From assembly GCA_036785705.1 (NCBI GenBank), contig JAWUZG010000029.1, positions 16,259,501-16,323,500 of the forward strand: a DNA stretch of 64,000 bases, given 5' to 3'. The notes under the pieces were generated by a model that was not told the origin of the DNA, did not search any database, and saw only the letters and a program-made list of their open reading frames with translations. This DNA comes from Acanthornis magna (lineage: Eukaryota; Chordata; Aves; Passeriformes; Acanthizidae). The position numbers were made by a program, and so were the translations under genes. Shown here piece by piece: positions 36,326 to 48,789 of the stretch; the stretch's first letter is position 1; the number at the start of each line of letters is the position of its first letter.

Positions 36326-37924
36326 GGATAATTCCCTACATCAGGCAGATACCTCAACATGAGAGAAGAATGGCAAAGCCTTTCTTCTTTCTCCCTCCCT
36401 CAACCTCTTCTCCCACTCCCCTCAGTTGCTGAGTACTCAGATCTGTTTGCCCCCTCATGGAAGAAAAGGGTAAGGTTTAACCCATGAGTTTTGCTGAATG
36501 TAAAATGAAAGACATTTGTGTGTGAAGAGCAGCCATATGATATGCAAATCACAAAATCACAGACTGTGTAGGGCATCCTGAATTTATCATGGCTTGGAAA
36601 CAAGGAGGAGATTTCAGTAGGTGGGAGGAGAAGAACAGATGACTGTCGCTCACAAAAGTAATGTGTGTGACCAGTTTGGTCCAGGGGACAGAGATGCCAG
36701 CCAAACTGCAGCAGAGGAGGGGGTGCAGGCAGGAGTGGATCTGGATCATAGAGACAGCTTGGTAAAGTTAAGGCCTTATTAATCTGTTTTGCAGGGGTTC
36801 AGAGAAATTGAGATTCAAGAGCAAATGTGCCAATATTGCGACTAACCCATGTTCCTGTTCTTCTTATGTAGGTTGTTGCTTGGTTGTAGCATTACAAAGC
36901 ATTTTTGTGCTTAAGTGGGTAAGGGCTCAAGAAACGTGTTGTGCTGTGATTGCACACCACAGTGGAGGGCAGGGTGGCAATCCAAAGCAGACACATTTCC
37001 ATATCTGAGTACAAATCTCTTGCATAGAAACATTGATCTGTCTTTACCTATCATGGAATTTGCATGAGTGTCCATTTCAGAATGGCACATATTTTTTGGT
37101 TACCAAACATTTAAAGACAGGAGAATATACATTTAAGGCAGCTTTAATAAGAGGCTTAGCCAAACACTTGCCATTTTTAAGGTGGGTCTGGACAAATTCT
37201 GTGAGTTGACAGTATCTCTAGTCTCATTTTTTGTGAGATAATAAGGAATTTTACAGGAATTGGCTTAGTTAGTATGCTGAAAACAAGCACCAAGAAGTAT
37301 TCATGCCCTTTACTCATCCTTCTTCTCTCTTTCTCCTTCTTTCTAAAAATAAACCAAGCAAAAAGCCCTTCTAGATTTTTTTTTAGTGCTGTTAATGTTT
37401 ATAGGAAGCTGAACAAGCCTCAACATTGCCCATACCGAGTAAGCGTTAGAGTTTTGGCTGCTATTTGCAGTATTTTTTACTGCCCTCTGAGTCCCCATAA
37501 ATGCCCTAATTTTCCGAGGTCCCTGTGTCTCAAGGCTCAAAGCAGGGGTGCACCGCTTTGTACGTCTGAGAAGTAGGTTATTTATTCAGGCAGCAATTTC
37601 TACAATGACAGATATCAGATGAGTTCATTTGGTTAACATGTTTTAGACATCCAAGATAGCTGATGAGCTTGCACTCTGGCCACCATCAGCTTTGTCCTTG
37701 GAAAGGCAGTAAAGGCTCCTACAGCAGCATGTGGAAAAATTATAGAACTCTGCACACAGTCAGGCTCCACATTTTGATACCCATCTTGGAGAAGAAGATG
37801 GGAATGGAGGCACTGTGCCTCAGGCTGCTCAAGTGTTCATAGTCAGACACTGCCCATGTTGCTTCTACAGGCAGAAGAGAGAAAGGGAGGGAAAGACTCC
37901 ACAAATAAAATCTATTTCCAAAGA
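36326..37924. other. Noncoding DNA between the two direct repeats
   Basis: Unique-looking sequence with pyrimidine-rich patches (36385-36420, 37316-37345) and no supportable gene. Confidence 0.55.
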
Positions 37925-38190
37925 TCTGGTTATACAGATTGACTGGGAAATGGCTTCCTCCAAACATATGTATTAATCTTTGTAGTGGTCACCTCAGCTT
38001 GCCTGTAAGGAAGGGATCTGGGCCTTAGTAGCCAGATGTGTTTCTGAAAGAAGATGCCAGTGCTAATGACAGTTTTAAGAGTACTTTCAGAATGGGCCCT
38101 GCTTTCTGCATTGAGTTGCTCACACAGTTGCAACAGTGGAATGAAATTCAGAACTTGTCTTTCTTCCTCTCACCACCACCCCAGTTCCTA
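37925..38190 (+). repeat. Diverged direct repeat, copy B
   Basis: Partner of the copy at 36075-36325, about 1.85 kb downstream in direct orientation. Matching landmarks: AAATGGCTTC, GTGGTCACCTCAGCTT, GACAGTTTTAAGAGT, TGCAACAGTGGAATGAAATTC, then a pyrimidine-rich stretch ending CCCCAG. The flanks outside the repeat do not align by eye. Confidence 0.85.
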
Positions 38191-41100
38191 GAGACAGAGC
38201 CTTCTGTGTCTAGATATGTTAGTTGGACGTGGAGAAATATCCACGTATTAAGCACTGTGGGATCAAATGGAAGGCAGATAGTGAAATCCCTCTGAAAAGA
38301 AACAGGCTGTCAGTGATTGAACAGTCCTAAAGCTCCCTGTAACTGTACTGAACAAAGAAAATGCCTCCAAGACATTTTCACCCAACTCTTGATAAGATAG
38401 CATATTGTATGCTGTCTTCAAAAGGATGATGTTTTCTCCCGAGTCAGCTTTTGCTGAGGGAAATAGTTGCTTCTATTTTTTTCTTGGAGCAGCTCAGATG
38501 GAAGGAATGAGATTTTGGCAAGTCTGTAGAAAAGGGTGGGGTGTCCTAAAAAGAACACTTAAATGGAAAAATTTACTCCCTTGAATTGAAATTATTCCAT
38601 TATCATTTGGATATGATATAACTCGGCAAATTCCTTCTGTTTTCATAATCCTGGGAATTGTTAAATTTCTCACTGTAAAGGAGAGAATCATAAGACAGAG
38701 TTCCCTGAAAATCCAAGAAAGGTCTTCACAGTAAATGTAAGCAAATCATGGCCTTAGGTTTTAGATACTGACTTTTGTTTGAGGGGGGAAAAAAGGGGTT
38801 GCCCAAGAGATTTCTCAGCTTCCCACTCTGAAAGAAGGAATTCTTGGTGAGTCTAATTTTTCAAAGGCATCAGCTAGGGTAGGAACAATTATCTCTGTCT
38901 GTTTTCATACTAAGCATTAATGATAGCCTCCCTCTTCTGATCATGGTTGCCTTTGTCACCAGAATTGTGTGAATGTGTAGGAAAGAAATTGTAATTCACA
39001 TCTTCATGTTACCCACTTGGGAGATGTGTCTTTCTTTGCAGTGGCAGCAGATGGGAGCCAGCTCTGGTGACAATGGCTCTGAGGGATGCCCAAAGCAGGA
39101 ACTGAGCAGCGGTCCAAGCTATAGAGAAGCCCCTCCACTTCTGCAGACATTTTCATCTCCTGTGGGTTTGGGATCAGTGGGATCAAGCTGGCAGTGTACA
39201 GTTTTGCTCTTCAGCTTCACAAATGCCTCTCTTAATGCGGTTTCATCAGTAGCATCTCATGCTGACTGCCTCCCTTATTATTTCTTCCCACTAGGATTTC
39301 TGAGACAGCTGCTTACACCATAAATATAAATATAAAGTACTTTAGTCTCAATGACAGAATGAATACCATGTACTTCTTCAGGGGCCAGTAGTCTAAGGAC
39401 CAATCCTTCATTACTTGATACATAATTATTTTTAATTATTTTCAAATGCAGCAAAATTCAAGTCTTCAGAGAAAAGAATTTTGCAATTAATAAGCTTTGA
39501 AGTGGGGTTTAAACGAGAAGTCAGAAATCACAAGCATTTCTGTGCAAGCCCTCTAATAGAGAGCCATGTGGGAAAATTTTAAGCTGGTCTAAGGCTTCAT
39601 GTAGCACTTGAATGTGGCCAAGCTCTAAGCATTCTCATGAAACAGAGGGAGATACAGGGAGTGAGAAGTTTTAATTTTGCCCAATAGTTCCTCATCAGTC
39701 CAGAAGAAAATCCAGACTCTCCTTGTTCTTTGATTAGTACTTTGGATTTACCTATGTGAGTTTTCTTCTGTGCGACAGAAGCAGCAACAGTGGTTTTCAC
39801 TCTCATTATATATAAGTAGTGCCAACAGTATCTGCTGCCACTTCTTTTGCATTGGCATCTGTCTCCTTAAATCAAATATGTTGTGAATCCCAAGCACTGC
39901 CTGTTATGCTAAATGCAAAAACAGAGCAGTAAACAAAACAATTGAAGGAATTACTGCAAGCAGCCTCCAGTGTGAGCTAACTTGCAGCCACATGTGCATG
40001 GGAGAGAGACACCACTGTGGTTTCAGGCAGCCCTCCAAGGTGCAGTGCTTATCTTTCCATCATATGGATACACAATCAATAAATGACAAGAGAAATAGAA
40101 GCTAACTTTCACTTGTGTGTTGGTGTCATGGAGGGTACAGCTGGTGCAGTAGAGAAAAATAATTGACTCTGTAAACTGGCAAAGTACATGTGATTTCCTG
40201 CTAATAAAGTGAGGCCTCTGGGGTGGTGGAAGCCAAGGAAGAGCTGGCAGAGACAGTATCTCCCCTGAGGGCCCAAGGAGTACAGCTGCCATTGCAACTC
40301 AGACTTGCTACTTCAGAGCTTTGCTCCTTACCAGTCATCTTCATTAGCAGTGAATTGAAGTTATCCTGCGCTGTTTCACTGCCGTCTGAAACAGATGGCT
40401 CAGCACACCTCTGGAGTGGTGGAAGAGTTACATGTTTCAGGATCAATTCTCTGAAAACCTATAGATAACAAAATTGTAGGACACTCCTAGCATACTGAAG
40501 TCCACCATTGCCCTTTCCCTGCAGCCAGCAGTAGCCAGTGACAACTTTCTATCTTCATTGACTGGCTGGCTTTTACCGATTGTATTAGCCAGAAGAGAGC
40601 TGTGCTTACAAGGAAGCACAGTTTAGATACTATAAGATGTGGCTGGGCCATGTTTCTGGGCCAGACAGGAGAGCTCTGCCTCCTTATCTGGCCACATATG
40701 AACAAAAGCCCTGGGTGCCTGTGAAGGAGCCCCAGGATGCCTCCTCTCAAAGGTGGCAACAATGGAAGCTCTCAGAAAACTTCTTTCTGTGGGAAAATGT
40801 TCACAGACAAATGGGAAATGAGATTATCGGCCTAAGACACTACTATAGTTAGAAACTGAATGGCTTTACCTGAGTCTCCCTCTCCATCGCTTACCCTTTG
40901 ACTTTAAATGGACATTATAGTTGTACTTTGAAGTACTCCGTGTGTATCACTTGTAACTTATCAACCAAGAGGAATCACAGTCCTGGACTGTATCCCAAAG
41001 TCTTAGCCATTTTATTCCAGAGTTACAGAAATTGAAAACAGGGGAGACATGTGTCTGTCTTTCCCTGTCAGCTACCATTTCTACTTTCCCTCCCATTAAG

Positions 41101-44100
41101 CCAGTTTGTTAATCTAAACTATTCACAAGTGAATTGCTGCTGATGTCTTGGTGCCTTCTACTGCAAGTCCAAGGGATGATACATCTCATTTTCAGGTAAA
41201 TCAAAATGAGCTGTTTTCCAGGCCTGGACATCTGGCTCCTGCTGTGCTCTGACCTACTGAGCCATGGTTCTTGTCCATCCAGGGGCCTCAGTCATCTTGT
41301 TACTCAGGATGTGAATATTCAGGAAATACCTCAGCTCTCATAATTTGACTGCTGACTTGATCATCTCACCCCTTCAGTACTTTTCTTCTCTCCCCTGCTC
41401 TCCCAAATCCTTTCCTGACTCCCATGTGCATGGATCTTCTGCCCCTTCCAGCAAACATTCATCTATCTACTCTATTTGTTTTTCAAAAATAAGTTGAGCT
41501 ACTTCCTTACTTTTTATCAAACTTAGATCATATTTTTCCAAATAAAATTAAGCAGATGGCAGCACTGTGCTTTTTTACTTTGTTTGTTCTGCTTCCTGCC
41601 AAGAGTGAGATCTGGAGTGACACAGGTTAGTTGTAGGTTGGGTCCAAGAGAGTCTGCATATCCCCTTGGAGGATGGTGCAAACTGGCAGGATAAATATTA
41701 GCAATGCAGTTTGCATGTGTGTCAGATAATCCATCTATTTTGTGAGCAGTGAGAAGGTGCTTGTTTAGGGACCTATGCTCTGGTTGCTTTGTTATAAGCA
41801 CTTCATTATGCTTATCAACCCTCCTTCACCAGAAGTAGAGCACATGACAAGCTTGGGAAGAAGTGTAAAGCCATTAGGACTGTCTAAACAAGTTCAGAGC
41901 TGAAACCTGATTTCAGAAAATTCTGTTCATACCTAACAATGTTAAAGAAAGCTCTTCTCTGGTTAGGATAGAGGAAAGCTATACATGTATGTGGCTCAAG
42001 GACCACAAAACCACATCACTTGGCATACATCTCTCATCTCTATGTTGTAACCATAGAAGAATCCAGGAAAGTCTGGATAACTGTAGTTTTCAGAGCTTTT
42101 AGAGGAGGACCCCTGAATATCACAAAAATTGCAGAAAATTGCATCGTATAAGCAAAAAAATTATCTCTTTTATTTTCCAGCAGTCAGAGTAAAACCCTTA
42201 AATTCCCTAACCCTGCTCCCTTGAATGTTAAATAGTAGTTGGGTAGGCTGCATACTGGTCTGTGTGGAAGGATAGAAACTGAAAGAATAGCACTGAAAAG
42301 ATGATTAACTGAACACTTGTTCTGAAAATTCTCATTATTTTAGAGAAGTGCAGGAGATGATAATTTTAAAGTGCCAGGCGTTATGGGTGGGCAGCAGAAA
42401 AACATGAAGTTAAAGCAAGCCAACAGAATAGCATTTGATAAATAACAGATATAATGCATTGAAGAATAACCTTCAAAATATGTTTACTTTAAGCTTAGAT
42501 CTTAATAAGAAAGAGATTATTTTGGTGATTTGGCATCTGGTGGATTAGGAGAGCTCTCTTGACTAGCACCCCAAGCCAAGTGGCTGGCAGGTGAGAGATG
42601 AGACAGGCCTGCCTTCAACTACTGAATGACTCTATATAGAAACAGTGTTTTAAGTGTATGAAGTCTCATTTGGCTGCTGTGCACAGCCTTGCTGTGTCAA
42701 TTGTACAAACTGGGTCAGGATGGGTGTTTACACATGGGTAGGATTCCAGAGGTCATGCTCCCTGTTAGAACAAGGCCATTATCTCAGTTTCTGGTGCAAA
42801 AGTAGGTGTCAAATGTTTGGTCCCTGAGATCAGGAAATGAGGCTCAGCAACAGCTGGAGCAGGTTCCTTATAGATGAGAGACCTCCAGGCTTTCTCTCCA
42901 TCACATATGTCGAAATGCTCTTACGCAAAGCCTTCTCTGAGGTATTGCCTATTTTAAAACAGTATTTTCTAATTTGATCGAGCTGCCATCCGTCCTACCT
43001 GCTGAGTCTGCTGATAAATGCACTTTGTTACTACTGAAAGTCAGCAGCTCTTTTGCAAACCACTGACTCTCAAACGCTAACCAGCTCCATGCAGCAAATC
43101 TGCAAAACCAGTGACGGTGAACAGGTTCTTCTGAGGCCACAACTCAGTCTGCAGCACCTCGTGACAGGTGGCCAGACAGAAGGACCTGGCTCTTGGTCAT
43201 CCATTCAGAGACCTGGCAGCAAGAAGAAAGAGTGATGATCACAAACTTTGCTGTCTCAAAATTACAGTATCCCAGAACATCAATTTAATAATCACTTTTC
43301 AGTACTGTGGCTTTGTTGCTTTTGGCCTCCCAAGCCTGGTGTTTTGGTTTTGGTTCTTTTTGAGGAATAGAGAGAAAATGCACCTGCACTGCCAAGCAGT
43401 AGGAAGGTTCAAAATATGGTTGTGGAGAGCCTAGCTCATGTGCACCCATGCATAACCCCCAAATGTAAAAATTATGTGCAGGACAGTGTGTGTGAAATAC
43501 CAGACCTCTCTCCAGGGCCATCAGAGTGGTTCCAAGACTGTCAATGTCTTCAGAAACCGCAGCCATCACAAATGCCCCATTAGTCAAGGGTTAGCTGGTC
43601 CCACAGCTGTCACTGTGAGTGCCTCTCCTGGCTTCCATCTACAAAGGATTCACTTGCCAACACCAGTCTTTCATGGAGAAGGGGACAGTGGGGTGGCAGG
43701 ACCATCTGCTTAGTTTCAAAGGACCAGATCAGGGTCAGAAAGTAATTACAAGTGTGTTACAGGGAGATGTAGCATAGGGCCATTTTGCAACCCCCTGAAG
43801 AGAGAGTGGACCAAGCTGTGCTTGCAGCTATACTGAAATTCACTGTGAAGAGCTTTATCTTCAGTGAAGATACTCAGAGGTTACACTGTCTGAAAAAGGC
43901 AAATAAAACTTCAATTTCTACAATATTCTGTGGTGACATTGAAGACATCATTTTCTTTAGTGTATGTAAAGCTATACAAAACCTTCACAACGAAAATGAA
44001 ATGTACGAACTTATATTGTATAGCAACAGAAATTAAAGCCTAGATATTTAAAACTCTATGTCAAAATTCAGGATCACAAAACAGGAGCCAGACTTTAAAA

Positions 44101-47100
44101 AATGCTGAGCCACTCACAGAAGTCAGTGGGCAAGCTTAGTACTTTTACTTCCTCGTGTACACAGCTCTGATTTATATACCAAAAGACATTTTCTTGAATT
44201 TCAACTTAAATCTCAGTGGTTTCAGGGGGAATGTGCTTTCTCAGTAACATTTTAATCCTGTATCTTATACCCTCTTGAAGCTATAGAAAACATGGAATAA
44301 TAACGCGAATCACCAGATACTGAAGTTTGATTTTTTTCATTCTCTCAAAATAAGTGAAGAAAAAGAGATGAAAGCAAAATTTTAGTGAGGAATTGTTTTG
44401 CTAAAAATTTATGTCTTATTTCTTTGGAAAGGACCTAAACATTTCAAAAGCCTAAACATTTTAATTTTTGACAAAACCCCCCATATATATATATTAGTTT
44501 TAAAGACACTTAAGTTTAGAACATCTAAAAATAATTTTTTCAGCTTTTCAGAAATCTCAATAGAAAATAAATTTTTTGCTCTCATCCACATTTGCCCATT
44601 TGCCTGATCTCTGTAAAGAGCAAGAGAAGTACAATTTTATGCTCTATACTAGCACTCTGGCGCGAAAGTATTTCTGCTATTTCATATAAAATACACAATT
44701 AGGTTCTTTTACATAAGCTTCTTGGAGTTTATTGCTTGTAAGCCTGAACTGAAGACAGTAGACGCTATTTTGTTTTCAGTTGCTTTATATTTTGACATTT
44801 GTCTAAGGGGATAATTCATGTAGCGCTGTAGGACTGTTGTTTAAATTCCAGCAGGAAATATGTCTTGTTTTGAAAAAAAGGCTTGTTTAAAATCACAGAT
44901 CTCGAATAAGAAGCCAAATAATAAGGCCAAAAAAGGGAACAAAAACAATTCTTACAAGATGGACCTCTAGGCTTAGAATTGCCTGATGTATGAGCTGTCA
45001 GAAATCCAAACTTCACCACCATGTTCACATAAATGTTTTGTAAAATCCCTAAGTTAGAACTTTCTTGGCAGTATGCATTTCCTGAGCAGCTTTTAGAAAA
45101 AATTTATCCCTTACAATTGTAAAAAGTTTTCAAAATGGTGCCTTCCTTCAGTATAAGTAGAAATGCCACGATAGGGCCTATTTTCAACATTTGCTTGTGC
45201 TGGTATGATCACTATTTCTTTGCCATTTCTAGAGCTAATAAAGGTGTGGATCCCTTTGGTTCAGCTATGATACATGAACTTCCTGAACATTTTTTTGTGC
45301 CAAACTTATTGAGTATTTCTGAGGCAGAATACAGCATCTGAAACTTTTGGTGGACCTATCACTAAAGAGGTGGATCCCGAGTGCTGGGTATTCTGTGTAG
45401 GAGGATAATATCAGTGATGAATGACCTGTGAGAAACAGTTATGAGTTTTAAGACTCTATGTCCAAACGCACTCAAGACACCTTCAGGTTTTGCTAATACC
45501 ATTTCTTTGTGTGGTAGATTAACACCAGGCCAGGAAGGTAAGTATCAAGTATTGGAAATACTTTAAACCCAGTCCCATATCTTAAATCAACTTCTGATTA
45601 GAGGACTTCTTTCACAGGATCTAGGACAATAATGAGGAATGCCTTTGGTCTCATGCTTTTTTCTTGGGGAAACTTCTTATTGCAGTTTCCCAAGTAGGAA
45701 AGGGTTGTGGAAAAGAGGGACTGGGATTAGGAGGCTTCAGGCCACCCCAAACCTGTGCTTAGATGGAGTATAGCAAGGTTTGGTCTCTGAAGAGGGTTAG
45801 CCAACACTGCCCTTCACCTGCGGAAATGAGAGGTGTGGGTGGCAGGGAGTACAAAGAGAGAAGGCTCAGCTGATGTCTTTTTAACAGGAAGGAGAGAAGA
45901 GGGTGGCCTGCAGCTTCAAGGTAGTTTAGCTTATACAAAAAAAGGTTAGCAGCAGAAGTTACATGATGCCTCTCTGGCAAACAGAGGACAGACTTGCTAG
46001 CATATCTTGTGGAATTCTGTAATTTCTGAGATGCCCATCTTTCTGCTGGATTAAGAAGATCTGTGTATTCCAGATTCTATTCCAGCTGTCTAGCATGTGC
46101 AAAGCTGATTGTTAGAAATGGAGATGCAGCTGCAGTGAGTGCTAGTTAGCTCAGAGTACAGAGCATTAGCCCAGTGGCTTGCTAGCTTCATGCAAATTCT
46201 TTAGTGTACCGTGGGCCTAGAAGTGATGCCATGAGCAGTAACCTCATGGTTGTGGGGACAGCTATTCCCTCTAATGCTAGGGAATGTTAGATCAAGTTCT
46301 GTATTAAAAATAAATAAACCCTTTACATTCACTCCTCCAGTGACATGACTGTTTCAGATCTTCTCTGCTCTGCTTGTTAGAAGCCTTATTTCCCATCTGA
46401 GACGTAGTTATGGCTCATTTATGCTCAGTCTGAATTGAACACCTAGGGGAAATCAGGATACGTGGTATATCCAGTGCCTGAGATGGACTGTAATTGCACT
46501 GAGGGAGCTGCCAAAGAGATCTGCTCAATGGACAGAGGTGTTTTGGAGAAGGGTGGTGCCATTGCAGTTGGGAGAGAATATTTTTCCGTATTTTCAAAAC
46601 ATAAGTCTGTAGCGCAGCTAATCCCAGTGGATGGTGAGGGTAGGAAAGATTCTAGTCTTCTAAGCCAAATTTATAAAACTTCCAAACATCTTTTGCCCCT
46701 TAAGCTCAAATAACAATAGGCTTCGTTTTTCTCAGCTTCAGTTCTATTCACTGAAATGAGAAGTATTGGTTCCCAGGGGGACAGCTGAAGCAAAGTAAAG
46801 CACATTGTGTGCAATTACTGCTTTCTGAAAAGCAGAAGGAGCTGGGCCAGTACAAAAGGTAAGGCTCAGCTCTTGATAAGGATTTTTCAGAGCAGCACTG
46901 AAGGGTGAACAACAATTTCTTTCTCAAACCCTTCTAAAAAAATTCTCTAAAAGACAGCATTTTCTACTGTCTCGTTTTGTTGTACCATCTCATTTTGTTG
47001 TAGCATTATTCGTTGCCAGAGAGGGCTTCATTGAGGATAAATTGCGTACAGTAATTCAGTGGTGTTTGAGGATCAAGCAAAACCCTCCACACACCCCAGG

Positions 47101-48776
47101 TTCTGCTGCACTTACATCACTTGCAAATGCTTCCAGGTTTGTGAATTTTGCATCTCTTCTATCATTCCTGACCCAGCACCCTGCCCTGCACATGAATATC
47201 CACTAAAGTCTGTAAGAAGTGGGGAGTGCAGCAGAGGGGTTATCACCCAAATTAACTTGCGTTTCTGCACACAATGGGTTCACACTCTTGTGATTTAGAA
47301 TATGGTCTTTATAATTTTCCAGGGTGGTTCCTAATCTCCGTGTCCTGCTATTCTCTTTCCCCTGAACAGCCGAGCAGCCCTGCATCTCTTTCTAAGTGGC
47401 AGCTGGGCCAAGAAACACTCTATTTTTCACAGAAGCAAACACACTTGTCCTCACACTGCGCATCTCTCCAGACATTGTTTCAGGACTTCCAGGCTACCTG
47501 TCAGCTGGGATCAATCTGAGACACTGTCTGTATTCAGCCTGCCACTGCAGTGGAACTGCCTATTTTGGACATTTACAATGTGTCCTCTGCTCTGCTGCTG
47601 GTCTTGTTTAGTTCTTGGAGAGTCTTTTAACACTGGTGGGGCCTTCAGGTGTTTAGTGTGAGGTTTAAATCCTGCTGAGCGTTGTTCTTCCCCTCGCTTG
47701 CTTCTGAACTATTCTTCACCTATCCACACTGTCAATAAGGATGGGTTTTGTTCTAGAATGGATTTTAAGAGCAGAACTGTTTTACTGTGCCTTGAGGCTC
47801 GGTGATTTTCATTATTGCTGCCCAACATTCTTGTACTTTTGAGAGGGGGAAGAGGAGGGCTCCTTCAAGTTTTTGAAGAATGGCCAGTTTTGACATTGTC
47901 ATACAGCTCTACAATTGTCAAAACACCCATGTGTTTACTGAGTATTTTAATGTGTTAGTGAAGTTTTGAAAGGCATCTTCTTCCAGTCAAGCTGCCAGGA
48001 GAATTTCAATACACATTCAGAGTCCTAAATGAAAATACTGCTGATGAATAGTGCCCCTCACAGAGCCCATGATGGAGAGCAAGTTAAACTGAGTAGCTAG
48101 ACTAAACTTTGTATAATTCAGAGGTTCCTATTTAGGACACTACATAGGTTAATGGTGGCATCTTGTTTTATATAAAAACAAAACAAACAACACTTGTTAC
48201 CATAGTTATTAGGCTTTTGAAAATAGAAGAAGCAAACTCTCAAAATGCAGTAAGAGCTGCTTCATGCAAGGCAAACACTGACATAGCAATCTCACTGCTT
48301 ACTCTCTATTCAAAGCACAGCACACATCCACAAAAACCTTGCTGCAGCTTACTAGAGCAGCAGCTTACAAGAGGATGGAATATTTTATAAAAGGGATTTA
48401 AAGAAAATGAGAAAAGAATACATGACCACGCAGTGGTTAGTGATAACTGCTCCCCTTAGCTCCACACTGAGCTTCAAAGCAAATATCGAAGCCCTTCTAG
48501 CAAAGAGAAGTGTGATTGCTGAACAAGTACATGTGTGGGAGGCCACTCTTCCAGTTACAGCAGGTATTCTTACGTTGTATCATTTCATTGTGAGGTCAAG
48601 AATTGTGTTTGTTTTTAAGAACTGCAGTAATTATGGATTTAGAAGTACTTAGTAATTTTTATTAATAATTGCAATAATTACTTCATCTGTCTGATTCATT
48701 GCTAACCATCTTCAGCAAAGAGGAGTGCAGGACATCCCCTCAACCTTCTGGTTTGGTCTAAAACATTTCCTTGTAT
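38191..48776. other. Noncoding DNA, no gene seen
   Basis: Unique-looking sequence. Small items: a 7-bp hairpin (ACGTGGA ... TCCACGT) near 38227-38246, a short (AT)n at about 44484-44493, and an 18-bp tandem duplication at 46970-47005. Open frames up to about 116 codons show no domains. Confidence 0.55.
46970..47005. repeat. 18-bp tandem duplication
   Basis: TCTCGTTTTGTTGTACCA (46970-46987) followed directly by TCTCATTTTGTTGTAGCA (46988-47005), two mismatches. A head-to-tail microduplication. Confidence 0.95.
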
Positions 48777-48777
48777 C

Positions 48778-48789
48778 GGGGGGGGGGGG
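48778..48789. repeat. G12 homopolymer
   Basis: Twelve uninterrupted G. Capable of stacking into G-quadruplex-like structures and prone to sequencing length error. Confidence 0.95.
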
